The notes under the pieces: model-generated
What the model saw: only the letters and a program-made list of their open reading frames with translations
Databases searched by the model: none
What the model was told of the DNA's origin: nothing
Assembly (NCBI GenBank): GCA_018623655.1
Contig: JAAZVG010000111.1
Coordinates: 1 to 5,314 of the forward strand
DNA: 5,314 nucleotides
Origin: Flavobacteriaceae bacterium
GTDB lineage: Bacteria; Bacteroidota; Bacteroidia; Flavobacteriales; Flavobacteriaceae
Direction of reading: 5' to 3'
Position numbers and translations under genes: made by a program
In this document: in pieces, positions 1-5,314 of the stretch
Position numbering within the stretch: the stretch's first letter is position 1
How the letters are laid out: each line of letters opens with the position of its first letter

Positions 1-18
1 AACTTTACAGTAGTTAGC

Positions 19-762
19 ATGCGGATAAAATTCTTTTTTGGCCTCTTTTTTAGTTTTGGATTGCTTTGTGCTCAACAGTCGAAGTCATCTGAACTACACC
101 TGTTAAGAGGACAGGTGCTTTATAGAAATAGTTTTGTACAGGACGAAGCAGTCGTTAATTCTACCCGTGATTTGAGTACAATCACAGACCAAAACGGTGC
201 ATTTGAAATTTATGTTGCTGTAGGTGATGAGTTGGTCTTTAAGGCGGTTAACTATCAACTAGAGGTAGTGAAAATCACGACTGATATCATAAAGAATAAT
301 CGCTTAGTGGTGGAGGTAACAGAACGCGTTAATGAATTAGATGAAGTTGTTGTTGGGCCCGAAAATCAACAAAAATTTATTGAATTGAAGAATGAAGAAT
401 TTAAGGGCTACGACTATGGAATTGATCGCGCTACTCCGGTGCAGAATAGTGCATTGTCTCAATCGGTCACTGGGATGCGGGATGGACTCAACTTTGTGGC
501 CATGTATAAACTTCTTAAAAACTTACTATTTAGCACAGACCCTGAAAAGCCTTCGGTTTCACTTTCAAAAGCCCTTCGAACGGTTTATGAAGATGAATTT
601 TTTATTTCTGATCTCGGGCTTGAACAAGCCGAGATTGAACTATTTCTTGCATTTTGCGATGAAACCATACCTGCTCGAGATCTTCTCCGTAAGGAAAATG
701 AATTTGAACTCATTGAATTTTTAGTAAATAGTGCGGCAACCTTCAAACAGCAGAACCGTTGA
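19..762 (+). CDS. Secreted carboxypeptidase-regulatory-like domain protein (paralogue A)
   Basis: 247-aa exported protein of unknown function. Residues 1-18 form a signal peptide (MRIK, then a Phe/Leu-rich core, cleavage likely at LCA|QQ). Cys17 is not in a good lipobox, so a soluble periplasmic protein is more likely than a lipoprotein. Residues 28-102 look like a carboxypeptidase-D regulatory-like beta-sandwich (CarbopepD_reg_2 type): a GQV strand, the turn 'TDQNGAFEI', then 'VGDELVFKAVNY'. This is followed by LDEVVVG (107-113), which resembles the TonB box of SusC-type receptors, but no plug or barrel follows. Residues 189-242 match the C-terminus of the next gene (LGLEQAEI, FLAFC, EFL). 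The ATG at 19 is preferred because the signal peptide begins there, although the frame is open to the window edge. The stop overlaps the next start, so the two genes are probably translationally coupled. The family assignment is by motif; the molecular role is not known. Confidence 0.85.
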   Translation: MRIKFFFGLFFSFGLLCAQQSKSSELHLLRGQVLYRNSFVQDEAVVNSTRDLSTITDQNGAFEIYVAVGDELVFKAVNYQLEVVKITTDIIKNNRLVVEVTERVNELDEVVVGPENQQKFIELKNEEFKGYDYGIDRATPVQNSALSQSVTGMRDGLNFVAMYKLLKNLLFSTDPEKPSVSLSKALRTVYEDEFFISDLGLEQAEIELFLAFCDETIPARDLLRKENEFELIEFLVNSAATFKQQNR

Positions 763-1523
763 GATATCCTCTATTATTAGTATTAATACTCAGTACCTCA
801 ACTTATGCTCAATCTCTGCAACAGTCTCGATGGATAAATGGTAAGATTAGAGCGGTTTCAGAGGACATCGAGTCTATCACTGTTCAAAATTTGCGTTCTG
901 GTTTGGCGACGGTCACTGATTCTAGAGGAAATTTTAGAATTCAAGTGGCTTTAGGAGATACTTTAGTTCTGTCAGCTGTTCAATTCAAAACAAAGCGTGT
1001 TGTTTACGACGAATCGTTCAGTGGTGTAACGAATATCGAAATACCGATGGAGACATTTGTCAATGAACTAAAAGGGGTTACTCTTCAACCTTATGATTTA
1101 AGCGGAAGGTTGTCAACAGATTTAGATTCCCTAGCCACTGAAGGTCCACCTACAGCTTCTTCTTTAGGTTTACCTAACGCCAATATTTACATACCTACCA
1201 AAAATGAACGAATGCTTTATGAAGCAACCACGGGCGGTGGGTTAATACCTCTAAACCCATTACTTAACGCCCTCACTGGAAGAACCAAAGAGCTCAAGAA
1301 TCAAGTTCGACTTGAGCGTAAAAACCGCACATTAGATTTGATTATTAAGCGTTATGAGCAATTACTTTTTGAAGATCAGCTGGGTATTAAGAAAGAGGAT
1401 ATCAGGCGTTTCCTATATTTCTGCGAGGCAGATTCTTTATTTACTAGTACTCTCGAAAAAAAAGATGAAATTCTATTTTATGAGTTTTTAAAATCTAAAT
1501 CACTGCAATTCAATTCGCTTTAA
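759..1523 (+). CDS. Secreted carboxypeptidase-regulatory-like domain protein (paralogue B, TTG start)
   Basis: 254-aa exported protein, a diverged tandem paralogue of the preceding gene. The start is TTG at 759: it opens directly into a clear signal peptide (MRYPLLLVLILS, cleavage near TYA|QS), and the next in-frame ATG is about 96 codons later, inside the domain. Residues 27-98 are the regulatory-like beta-sandwich, with 'VTDSRGNFRI' and 'LGDTLVLSAVQF' aligning to the same places in paralogue A. 'VNELKGVTLQPYDLSG' (101-116) sits where A has its TonB-box-like motif, but the box is degenerate. The middle (about 120-180) differs from A and is Pro/Gly-rich. Residues 198-251 repeat the C-terminal pattern of A: LGIKKEDI, FLYFC, EKKDE, YEFLKSKS. 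Cys222 is the only cysteine and matches Cys213 of A. The stop TAA shares its last base with the following ATG. Function unknown; probably periplasmic or at the outer membrane. Confidence 0.85.
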   Translation: MRYPLLLVLILSTSTYAQSLQQSRWINGKIRAVSEDIESITVQNLRSGLATVTDSRGNFRIQVALGDTLVLSAVQFKTKRVVYDESFSGVTNIEIPMETFVNELKGVTLQPYDLSGRLSTDLDSLATEGPPTASSLGLPNANIYIPTKNERMLYEATTGGGLIPLNPLLNALTGRTKELKNQVRLERKNRTLDLIIKRYEQLLFEDQLGIKKEDIRRFLYFCEADSLFTSTLEKKDEILFYEFLKSKSLQFNSL

Positions 1524-2026
1524 TGAAATCTTGGATACTTTTTCTTTTTATGCTTTTACCCGTCTCGACTTCGTATTCAACGGATCATAAATTCTATTTA
1601 AGCGTCACACAAATGGAGTATGAAGTGGATAAGAGTCGCGTTACTGCGATAAGTAGGGTATTTATAGATGATTTAGAAGAGACTTTAAAACAGCGTTACG
1701 ATGTTCAACTGGCTTTAGGCACCGAGGATGAAGATCCAAAGGCAACTTATTATATAAGTCGCTATGTGGAGCAAAAACTTGTTGTTGAGATCAATAATAA
1801 GCCCCTTGAGTTTGATTTTGTGGGCTTCACTTTTCAAAATGATCAGATCGTTTTACTTTCGGAGTTCAGCCTTATTTCAAGCGATAATCTTGAAATTAAA
1901 GTAATCAACACTTTGATTACCGATAGGTATTCTGAACAGCAAAATTTGGTTCACTTTCGCATGAATAAAAGAAAGCAAAGCGAAGTGTTGACCAAAGACC
2001 GCCCCTTCTTTGTTGTGAGGCTCTAA
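1523..2026 (+). CDS. DUF6702 family secreted protein
   Basis: 167-aa exported protein that I recognise as DUF6702, a family of unknown function common in Bacteroidota. Residues 1-19 are a signal peptide ending near TSYS|TD. The mature protein starts with the hallmark HKFYLSVTQMEY (22-33), then RVFIDDLEETL (45-55), a strand region KLVVEINNKPLEFDFVGF (85-102), and TLITDRYSEQQN (130-141), all in the order expected for the family and at about its usual length (around 165 aa). Its alternating strands suggest a compact mostly-beta fold; no catalytic motif or cysteine is seen. The start overlaps the previous stop by one base (TAATG), so it belongs to the same operon as the two paralogues. Its position before a secreted M1 peptidase hints at an envelope role, but this is inference. 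Confidence 0.85.
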   Translation: MKSWILFLFMLLPVSTSYSTDHKFYLSVTQMEYEVDKSRVTAISRVFIDDLEETLKQRYDVQLALGTEDEDPKATYYISRYVEQKLVVEINNKPLEFDFVGFTFQNDQIVLLSEFSLISSDNLEIKVINTLITDRYSEQQNLVHFRMNKRKQSEVLTKDRPFFVVRL

Positions 2027-2031
2027 AATTC

Positions 2032-2063
2032 TTTGTTTAGGCTTTAGAAAAGGGCTAACTTCA
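2032..2063 (+). promoter_or_regulatory. Candidate Bacteroidota promoter for the M1 peptidase gene
   Basis: TTTG (2032-2035) is followed after 20 bases by TAACTTCA (2056-2063). This fits the Bacteroidota primary-sigma pattern TTTG / about 19-20 bases / TAnnTTTG, with the last two bases of the -7 box imperfect (CA instead of TG). Transcription would begin near 2068-2071, leaving a leader of about 15 bases before the ATG at 2084. No terminator separates it from the DUF6702 gene, so readthrough from the upstream operon is also likely. Confidence 0.4.
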
Positions 2064-2083
2064 CCCTCCTAAAATTTAATTTA

Positions 2084-4384
2084 ATGAAAAAGTTAGTTTA
2101 TCTGTTCTCAGTACTTGCCTTGGTTTTTACAATTCCATTGGCGGCACAAGAAGAGGCTCCTGAGCGTGAGCCTGGACATTACAATAACAATCGATTTAAG
2201 CAGTTATACGAGGAATTTTCTACTCCAAATACCTATCGTTCGGCTAGCGGTGCTCCTGGCCCCGATTATTATCAGCAACGTGCGGACTATAAAATGGACA
2301 TTACCTTAGATGACGAAAATGCGAGAATTTATGGGGAAGAAACAATCACCTACACCAATAATTCTCCTGATAATTTAGAATTCTTATGGGTGCAATTAGA
2401 TCAGAATGTTCGCGCCAAAGATTCGAAATCTCCATTAAGAAATGGTGGTGGGGTAAACCTTGCGTACACTGCGGGTAACTTTGCCCAATCCTTTATGGGA
2501 GAGCCTTTTGATGGCGGATTTAATATTCAGTCTGTAAAAGACAATAGAGGTGATTTACCTTACACTATTAACCAGACTATGATGCGTGTTGATTTGGCCT
2601 CACCGCTACTTAGTGGTCAGAGCTACAGTTTCAGTATTAAGTGGTGGTACAACATACCTGATCATACTATTAATAGAGCGAGATCGGGATACGAGTATTT
2701 TGCTGAGGATGGCAACCGCGCCTACGTAATCGCTCAATTTTTCCCAAGAATGGCGGTTTACAGTGACGTTGAAGGTTGGCAAAACCATCAATTTTGGGGT
2801 AGTGGTGAATTCGCACTTCCCTTCGGAGATTACGAAGTAAATATTACGGTTCCTGAAGATCATGTATTGGATGCCACAGGTGAATTACAAAATAGAAAGC
2901 AGGTATTCTCTAAGGAGATGATGAAGCGATATGAGCAGGCTAAAAAGTCATATAACCAACCGGTAATGATTGTTACTCAAGAAGAGGCAGAGTCAGCTGA
3001 AAAAGGGTTTGCTGAAAAAACCAAGACTTGGAAATTTATCGCTAGAAATGTGCGAGACTATGGATTTGCGACTTCTCGTAAATTCATTTGGGATATGATG
3101 GCGGTAAAAATTGGCAACAGAGATGTTATGGCGGTTTCTCTTTATCCAAAAGAAGGAAATCCATTATGGGAGGAATGGTCGACTCTTGCTGTTGCTTCTA
3201 CGCTCAAATCATATTCGAAATACACTTTCGACTATCCTTATCACAAGGCAATCTCTGTTCATGCAAAGAATCAAGGAATGGAGTACCCTATGATTTGTTG
3301 GAACTACGGACGTCCGAATAAAGACGGTACTTATTCTGATAGAACCAAATTTGGTATGATGAGTGTAATTATCCACGAGGTTGGTCATAACTTCTTTCCT
3401 ATGATTGTGAATTCTGACGAACGTCAGTGGGGATGGATGGACGAAGGTCTAGATACCTTTATGCAATACCTTGCCGAGCAAGAATTCGGAGAGGCTTATC
3501 CTGCTGCTATCGAGGGATTAGATAAATATCCTTCGCGCCGCGGTGCACCATCAGCAATTGTTCCTTACATGGCTGGTGATCAAAGCTACATCTCACCAAT
3601 TATGGCTAATCCTGAAAATGTTTATCAACTAGGGCCTAACGCATACGCCAAACCAGCTACTGCTCTGAATATTTTACGCGAGACTATAATGGGGAGAGAA
3701 CTTTTCGACCATGCATTCAAAACCTATGCTCAAAGATGGATGTTCAAGCACCCAACACCAGAAGATTTCTTTAGAACGATGGAAGATGCTTCTGCGGTCG
3801 ATTTAGATTGGTTCTGGAGATCTTGGTTCTACACCACAGATTATGTCGATATTGGAGTTGGAGAGGTAAAGAGCTATTATGTATCAAATGAACCTACTCC
3901 AGAAATGAAAGAGTACATGGCTGCAAATGGCCTTACTGAGGCTGACCTTCCGCCGCTAGTTTATTTAGCCGATCTAAATGCTGAAAATGTTGATCCGAAC
4001 CTAACAGCGGCTGCACCTTCTGAGAATTCATCTACCCTCAAGGAATTTATGATGGATAATATGACAGAAGCCGAGCGTGCTGAAGTTAAAGAACCAAAGT
4101 ATTTCTATGAGATTTCTTTTGAAAAGCCAGGAGGTATTCCAATGCCACTGATAGTTGAATATACCTATGAAGACGGCAGTACTGAAACAGTAACTTATCC
4201 ACCTGAAATCTGGAGAAAGAACGATGCTCAGGTTAGACGTGTAGTTTCGTCAGACAAGAAACTTACTGCTATTATCGTTGATCCTAAGGCCGAAACTGCT
4301 GATATTGATACCACAAACAACTCTTGGCCGAAAAAAGAGGAAGGCTCTGAGTTTGATGCATTAAAAGCTCAAATCAAGGGATAG
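2084..4384 (+). CDS. Secreted M1 family zinc metallopeptidase
   Basis: 766-aa exported gluzincin, probably an aminopeptidase acting on peptides in the periplasm or at the cell surface. Residues 1-21 are a signal peptide (cleavage LAA|QE). An N-terminal beta domain spans roughly 62-265 (RADYKMDITLDDENARIYGE at 66-85). A charged, probably helical insert lies at about 270-310. The catalytic domain holds QGMEYP (Gly398-Met399-Glu400), the place of the M1 GxMEN exopeptidase motif; the zinc site HEVGH (431-435) with catalytic Glu432; the third zinc ligand Glu454 in WMDEG, giving HEXXH-X18-E; and Tyr521 in AYAKP, the likely transition-state tyrosine. The C-terminal part (about 600-766) ends with DPKAETADIDTTNNSWP (733-749), a tail typical of the long Bacteroidota members as I recall them. 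No type IX sorting domain or C-terminal anchor is seen. All catalytic residues are present, so it should be active; the substrate is unknown. It is followed by a strong terminator. Confidence 0.93.
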   Translation: MKKLVYLFSVLALVFTIPLAAQEEAPEREPGHYNNNRFKQLYEEFSTPNTYRSASGAPGPDYYQQRADYKMDITLDDENARIYGEETITYTNNSPDNLEFLWVQLDQNVRAKDSKSPLRNGGGVNLAYTAGNFAQSFMGEPFDGGFNIQSVKDNRGDLPYTINQTMMRVDLASPLLSGQSYSFSIKWWYNIPDHTINRARSGYEYFAEDGNRAYVIAQFFPRMAVYSDVEGWQNHQFWGSGEFALPFGDYEVNITVPEDHVLDATGELQNRKQVFSKEMMKRYEQAKKSYNQPVMIVTQEEAESAEKGFAEKTKTWKFIARNVRDYGFATSRKFIWDMMAVKIGNRDVMAVSLYPKEGNPLWEEWSTLAVASTLKSYSKYTFDYPYHKAISVHAKNQGMEYPMICWNYGRPNKDGTYSDRTKFGMMSVIIHEVGHNFFPMIVNSDERQWGWMDEGLDTFMQYLAEQEFGEAYPAAIEGLDKYPSRRGAPSAIVPYMAGDQSYISPIMANPENVYQLGPNAYAKPATALNILRETIMGRELFDHAFKTYAQRWMFKHPTPEDFFRTMEDASAVDLDWFWRSWFYTTDYVDIGVGEVKSYYVSNEPTPEMKEYMAANGLTEADLPPLVYLADLNAENVDPNLTAAAPSENSSTLKEFMMDNMTEAERAEVKEPKYFYEISFEKPGGIPMPLIVEYTYEDGSTETVTYPPEIWRKNDAQVRRVVSSDKKLTAIIVDPKAETADIDTTNNSWPKKEEGSEFDALKAQIKG

Positions 4385-4404
4385 TTTCTTTTTCTCAAAA
4401 TTCT

Positions 4405-4436
4405 AAACCCGCAGTAAAACCGCTGCGGGTTTTTTT
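4405..4436 (+). terminator. Rho-independent terminator after the M1 peptidase gene
   Basis: A perfect 10-bp stem pairs AAACCCGCAG (4405-4414) with CTGCGGGTTT (4423-4432) around an 8-base loop, and the right arm runs into seven T (4430-4436). It lies 20 bases after the peptidase stop codon. Because the left arm is preceded by few T on the opposite strand, it looks mainly one-directional. Confidence 0.93.
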
Positions 4437-4443
4437 ATATTTG
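4436..4443 (+). promoter_or_regulatory. -7 promoter box for tatA
   Basis: TATATTTG is an exact match to the Bacteroidota -7 consensus TAnnTTTG. Its first T is the last T of the terminator tract. The tatA ATG begins 5 bases after the box, so transcription should start within a few bases of the start codon. No clear TTG -33 element is found 17-23 bases upstream, where the terminator hairpin sits; this lowers confidence somewhat, but the -33 element is often weak in this group. Confidence 0.6.
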
Positions 4444-4448
4444 TATCC

Positions 4449-4721
4449 ATGCATTTTCTCTTTATTAGCGGCGCAGAGATATTCTTCATCCTTTTTATGG
4501 TGGTAATCATTTTTGGCACTGATCGTCTACCCGAAATTGTGCGTGGTATGGCTAAGGGAATGCGTCAGTTAAAAGATGCAGCCGATGACGTTAAGCGAGA
4601 AATACAAAAGTCTGCTGATAAAAGTGGTATAGATACCTCCATAGCTGAAGACCTTAAAGAAAGTGCCGATCAGGTTAAAAAGTCGGTAGAAGAAGTTACG
4701 GGTACGATAAAGCGTCAGTAA
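4449..4721 (+). CDS. tatA: Sec-independent protein translocase subunit TatA/TatB family
   Basis: 90-aa single-span inner-membrane protein of the twin-arginine translocation system, which moves folded proteins carrying RR signal peptides across the cytoplasmic membrane together with TatC. A short N-terminus with Glu10 leads into one hydrophobic helix (about 11-22), then the hallmark Phe22-Gly23 hinge, then an amphipathic helix from LPEIVRGMAKGMRQLKDA (27-44) onward, and a charged Lys/Glu-rich tail that is probably helical. Length and layout fit TatA. Glu10 and the LPE after the hinge are TatB-like, so a bifunctional TatA/B is possible. tatC is not in the window. The gene lies alone between the terminator at 4405-4436 and a convergent methyltransferase, so it appears monocistronic. 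No Shine-Dalgarno site is present. Confidence 0.92.
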   Translation: MHFLFISGAEIFFILFMVVIIFGTDRLPEIVRGMAKGMRQLKDAADDVKREIQKSADKSGIDTSIAEDLKESADQVKKSVEEVTGTIKRQ

Positions 4722-5314
4722 GCTATATATCTAGCTACACTTAACCCGTCTCGCACCGGCAATATAAGGTGTTCAAAACGATTGTCTTCTGTTAATCTTT
4801 GATTATACTTTAAGAGTGCTTCTGTGGCTTTGTCTCCCTTTTGAAGCGGTTCTACTACTTTTCCACTCCATAGTATATTATCTGACAGAATCAGGCACCC
4901 CTTGTTTAATTTTGGGATAACCGTTTCTAAGTACTTATTGTAATCTGCTTTTTTAGCGTCAATAAACACTAAATCATATTTATCTTGCAAAGACGGTATT
5001 ACCTCTAACGCATCACCGACAATTGGTCTGATTTTCTTGTGATAAGGGCTCAATTTCCAATACTTTTGTTGTAGCCAGGCTAGTTCTTCATTCACCTCAA
5101 TAGTGGTGATTGTTCCTCTCTCACTCAATCCTTCAGCTAAGCAAAGTGCGGAGTATCCAGTATAAGTGCCCAATTCAAGGATACGATTGGGGCGAACTAA
5201 ATTGCTTAAAAAAGAGAGGAGTCTGCCTTGGTAATGACCTGAGATCATTCTCGGTTGGATAACCTTTTGATGCGTTTCACGACTGAGATCTTTGAGATAC
5301 GAAGGTTCTGCTTC
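4715..5314 (-). CDS. Class I SAM-dependent O-methyltransferase (5' end outside window)
   Basis: 199 visible residues of an O-methyltransferase of the catechol / caffeoyl-CoA O-methyltransferase-like family (Methyltransf_3). It transfers a methyl group from S-adenosylmethionine to a hydroxyl on an unidentified small molecule, normally with a divalent metal, in the cytoplasm. The reading frame stays open to the window edge, and the segment upstream of the internal ATG at 5248 (LKDLSRETHQKVIQPR) is conserved family sequence, so that ATG is not the start and roughly 10-15 residues are missing. Counting from the edge: motif I ELGTYTGYS (47-55) binds SAM, Glu73 in IEVN should bind the SAM ribose, and GD (100-101) follows. 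Metal ligands are Asp119 in FIDAKK and Asp145-Asn146 in SDNILW. The C-terminus LPVRDGLSVARYIAY is intact and typical. The last 7 bases overlap the end of convergent tatA. No signal peptide region is visible. Confidence 0.92.
   Translation of the reverse strand, partial: EAEPSYLKDLSRETHQKVIQPRMISGHYQGRLLSFLSNLVRPNRILELGTYTGYSALCLAEGLSERGTITTIEVNEELAWLQQKYWKLSPYHKKIRPIVGDALEVIPSLQDKYDLVFIDAKKADYNKYLETVIPKLNKGCLILSDNILWSGKVVEPLQKGDKATEALLKYNQRLTEDNRFEHLILPVRDGLSVARYIAY

Noticed and set aside
49..78. Lipoprotein signal at Cys17 of the first gene
   Set aside because: The residues before the cysteine (Gly-Leu-Leu) do not fit the lipobox, which needs a small residue at -1; signal peptidase I cleavage at CA|QQ fits better.
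1301..1315. Inverted repeat TCAAGT / ACTTGA in the second paralogue
   Set aside because: Six bp with a three-base loop, inside coding sequence, of the kind expected by chance.
2037..2058. Possible hairpin between the DUF6702 and M1 genes (TTAGGCTT / AAGGGCTAA)
   Set aside because: The stem has a G-G mismatch and a wobble pair and is not followed by T residues, so it does not qualify as a terminator.
2606..2863. 85-codon minus-strand open frame inside the M1 gene
   Set aside because: It lies wholly within a well-supported coding region, has no recognisable domain, and is best explained as a shadow; the same applies to the plus-strand frames at 392-724, 2115-2309, 3088-3321 and 3111-3293.
4721..4736. 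Short dyad AGCTA / TAGCT at the tatA-methyltransferase junction as a bidirectional terminator
   Set aside because: Only 5 bp, AT-rich, and without a T tract on either strand.
5246..5248. ATG at 5248 as the methyltransferase start
   Set aside because: The frame is open to the window edge and the upstream codons encode conserved family sequence (RETHQK..QPR), so the gene starts outside the window.

Overview
The window looks like chromosome from a member of the Bacteroidota, most likely class Flavobacteriia. The evidence is AT-rich coding sequence, signal peptides cleaved before Gln ('...CA|QQ', '...YA|QS', '...AA|QE'), no Shine-Dalgarno sites, -7 boxes of the TAnnTTTG type, and gene families (DUF6702, carboxypeptidase-regulatory-like secreted proteins, a long secreted M1 metallopeptidase) that are typical of this group. 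The genus cannot be fixed from the sequence. No mobile element, CRISPR array, tRNA, rRNA or prophage signal is visible, and no stretch over 300 bases lacks a gene.

Layout. Bases 19-2026 hold three tightly packed plus-strand genes whose ends overlap (TTGA at 759-762, TAATG at 1521-1525). The first two are tandem, diverged paralogues: secreted proteins with an N-terminal carboxypeptidase-regulatory-like beta-sandwich and a shared C-terminal region that is probably helical. The third is a secreted DUF6702 protein. After a 57-bp gap with a plausible promoter comes a 766-aa secreted M1 zinc metallopeptidase with an intact active site (2084-4384). A strong intrinsic terminator (4405-4436) closes this block. 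A TATATTTG box touching the terminator then appears to drive tatA (4449-4721), with almost no 5' leader. Converging on tatA, and overlapping its last 7 bases, is a SAM-dependent O-methyltransferase on the minus strand (4715-5314), whose N-terminus lies beyond the window edge.

How the genes may work together. The first four genes all encode exported proteins and are co-oriented, so they look like an envelope or periplasmic module: two small beta-sandwich proteins, DUF6702, and a peptidase that probably trims peptides outside the cytoplasm. The functions of the paralogues and of DUF6702 are unknown, and the link to the peptidase is inferred from position only. TatA (folded-protein export) and the O-methyltransferase are separate units. 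The most unusual element is the paralogue pair: a TonB-box-like motif without any receptor barrel, and one cysteine per mature protein at the matching position.
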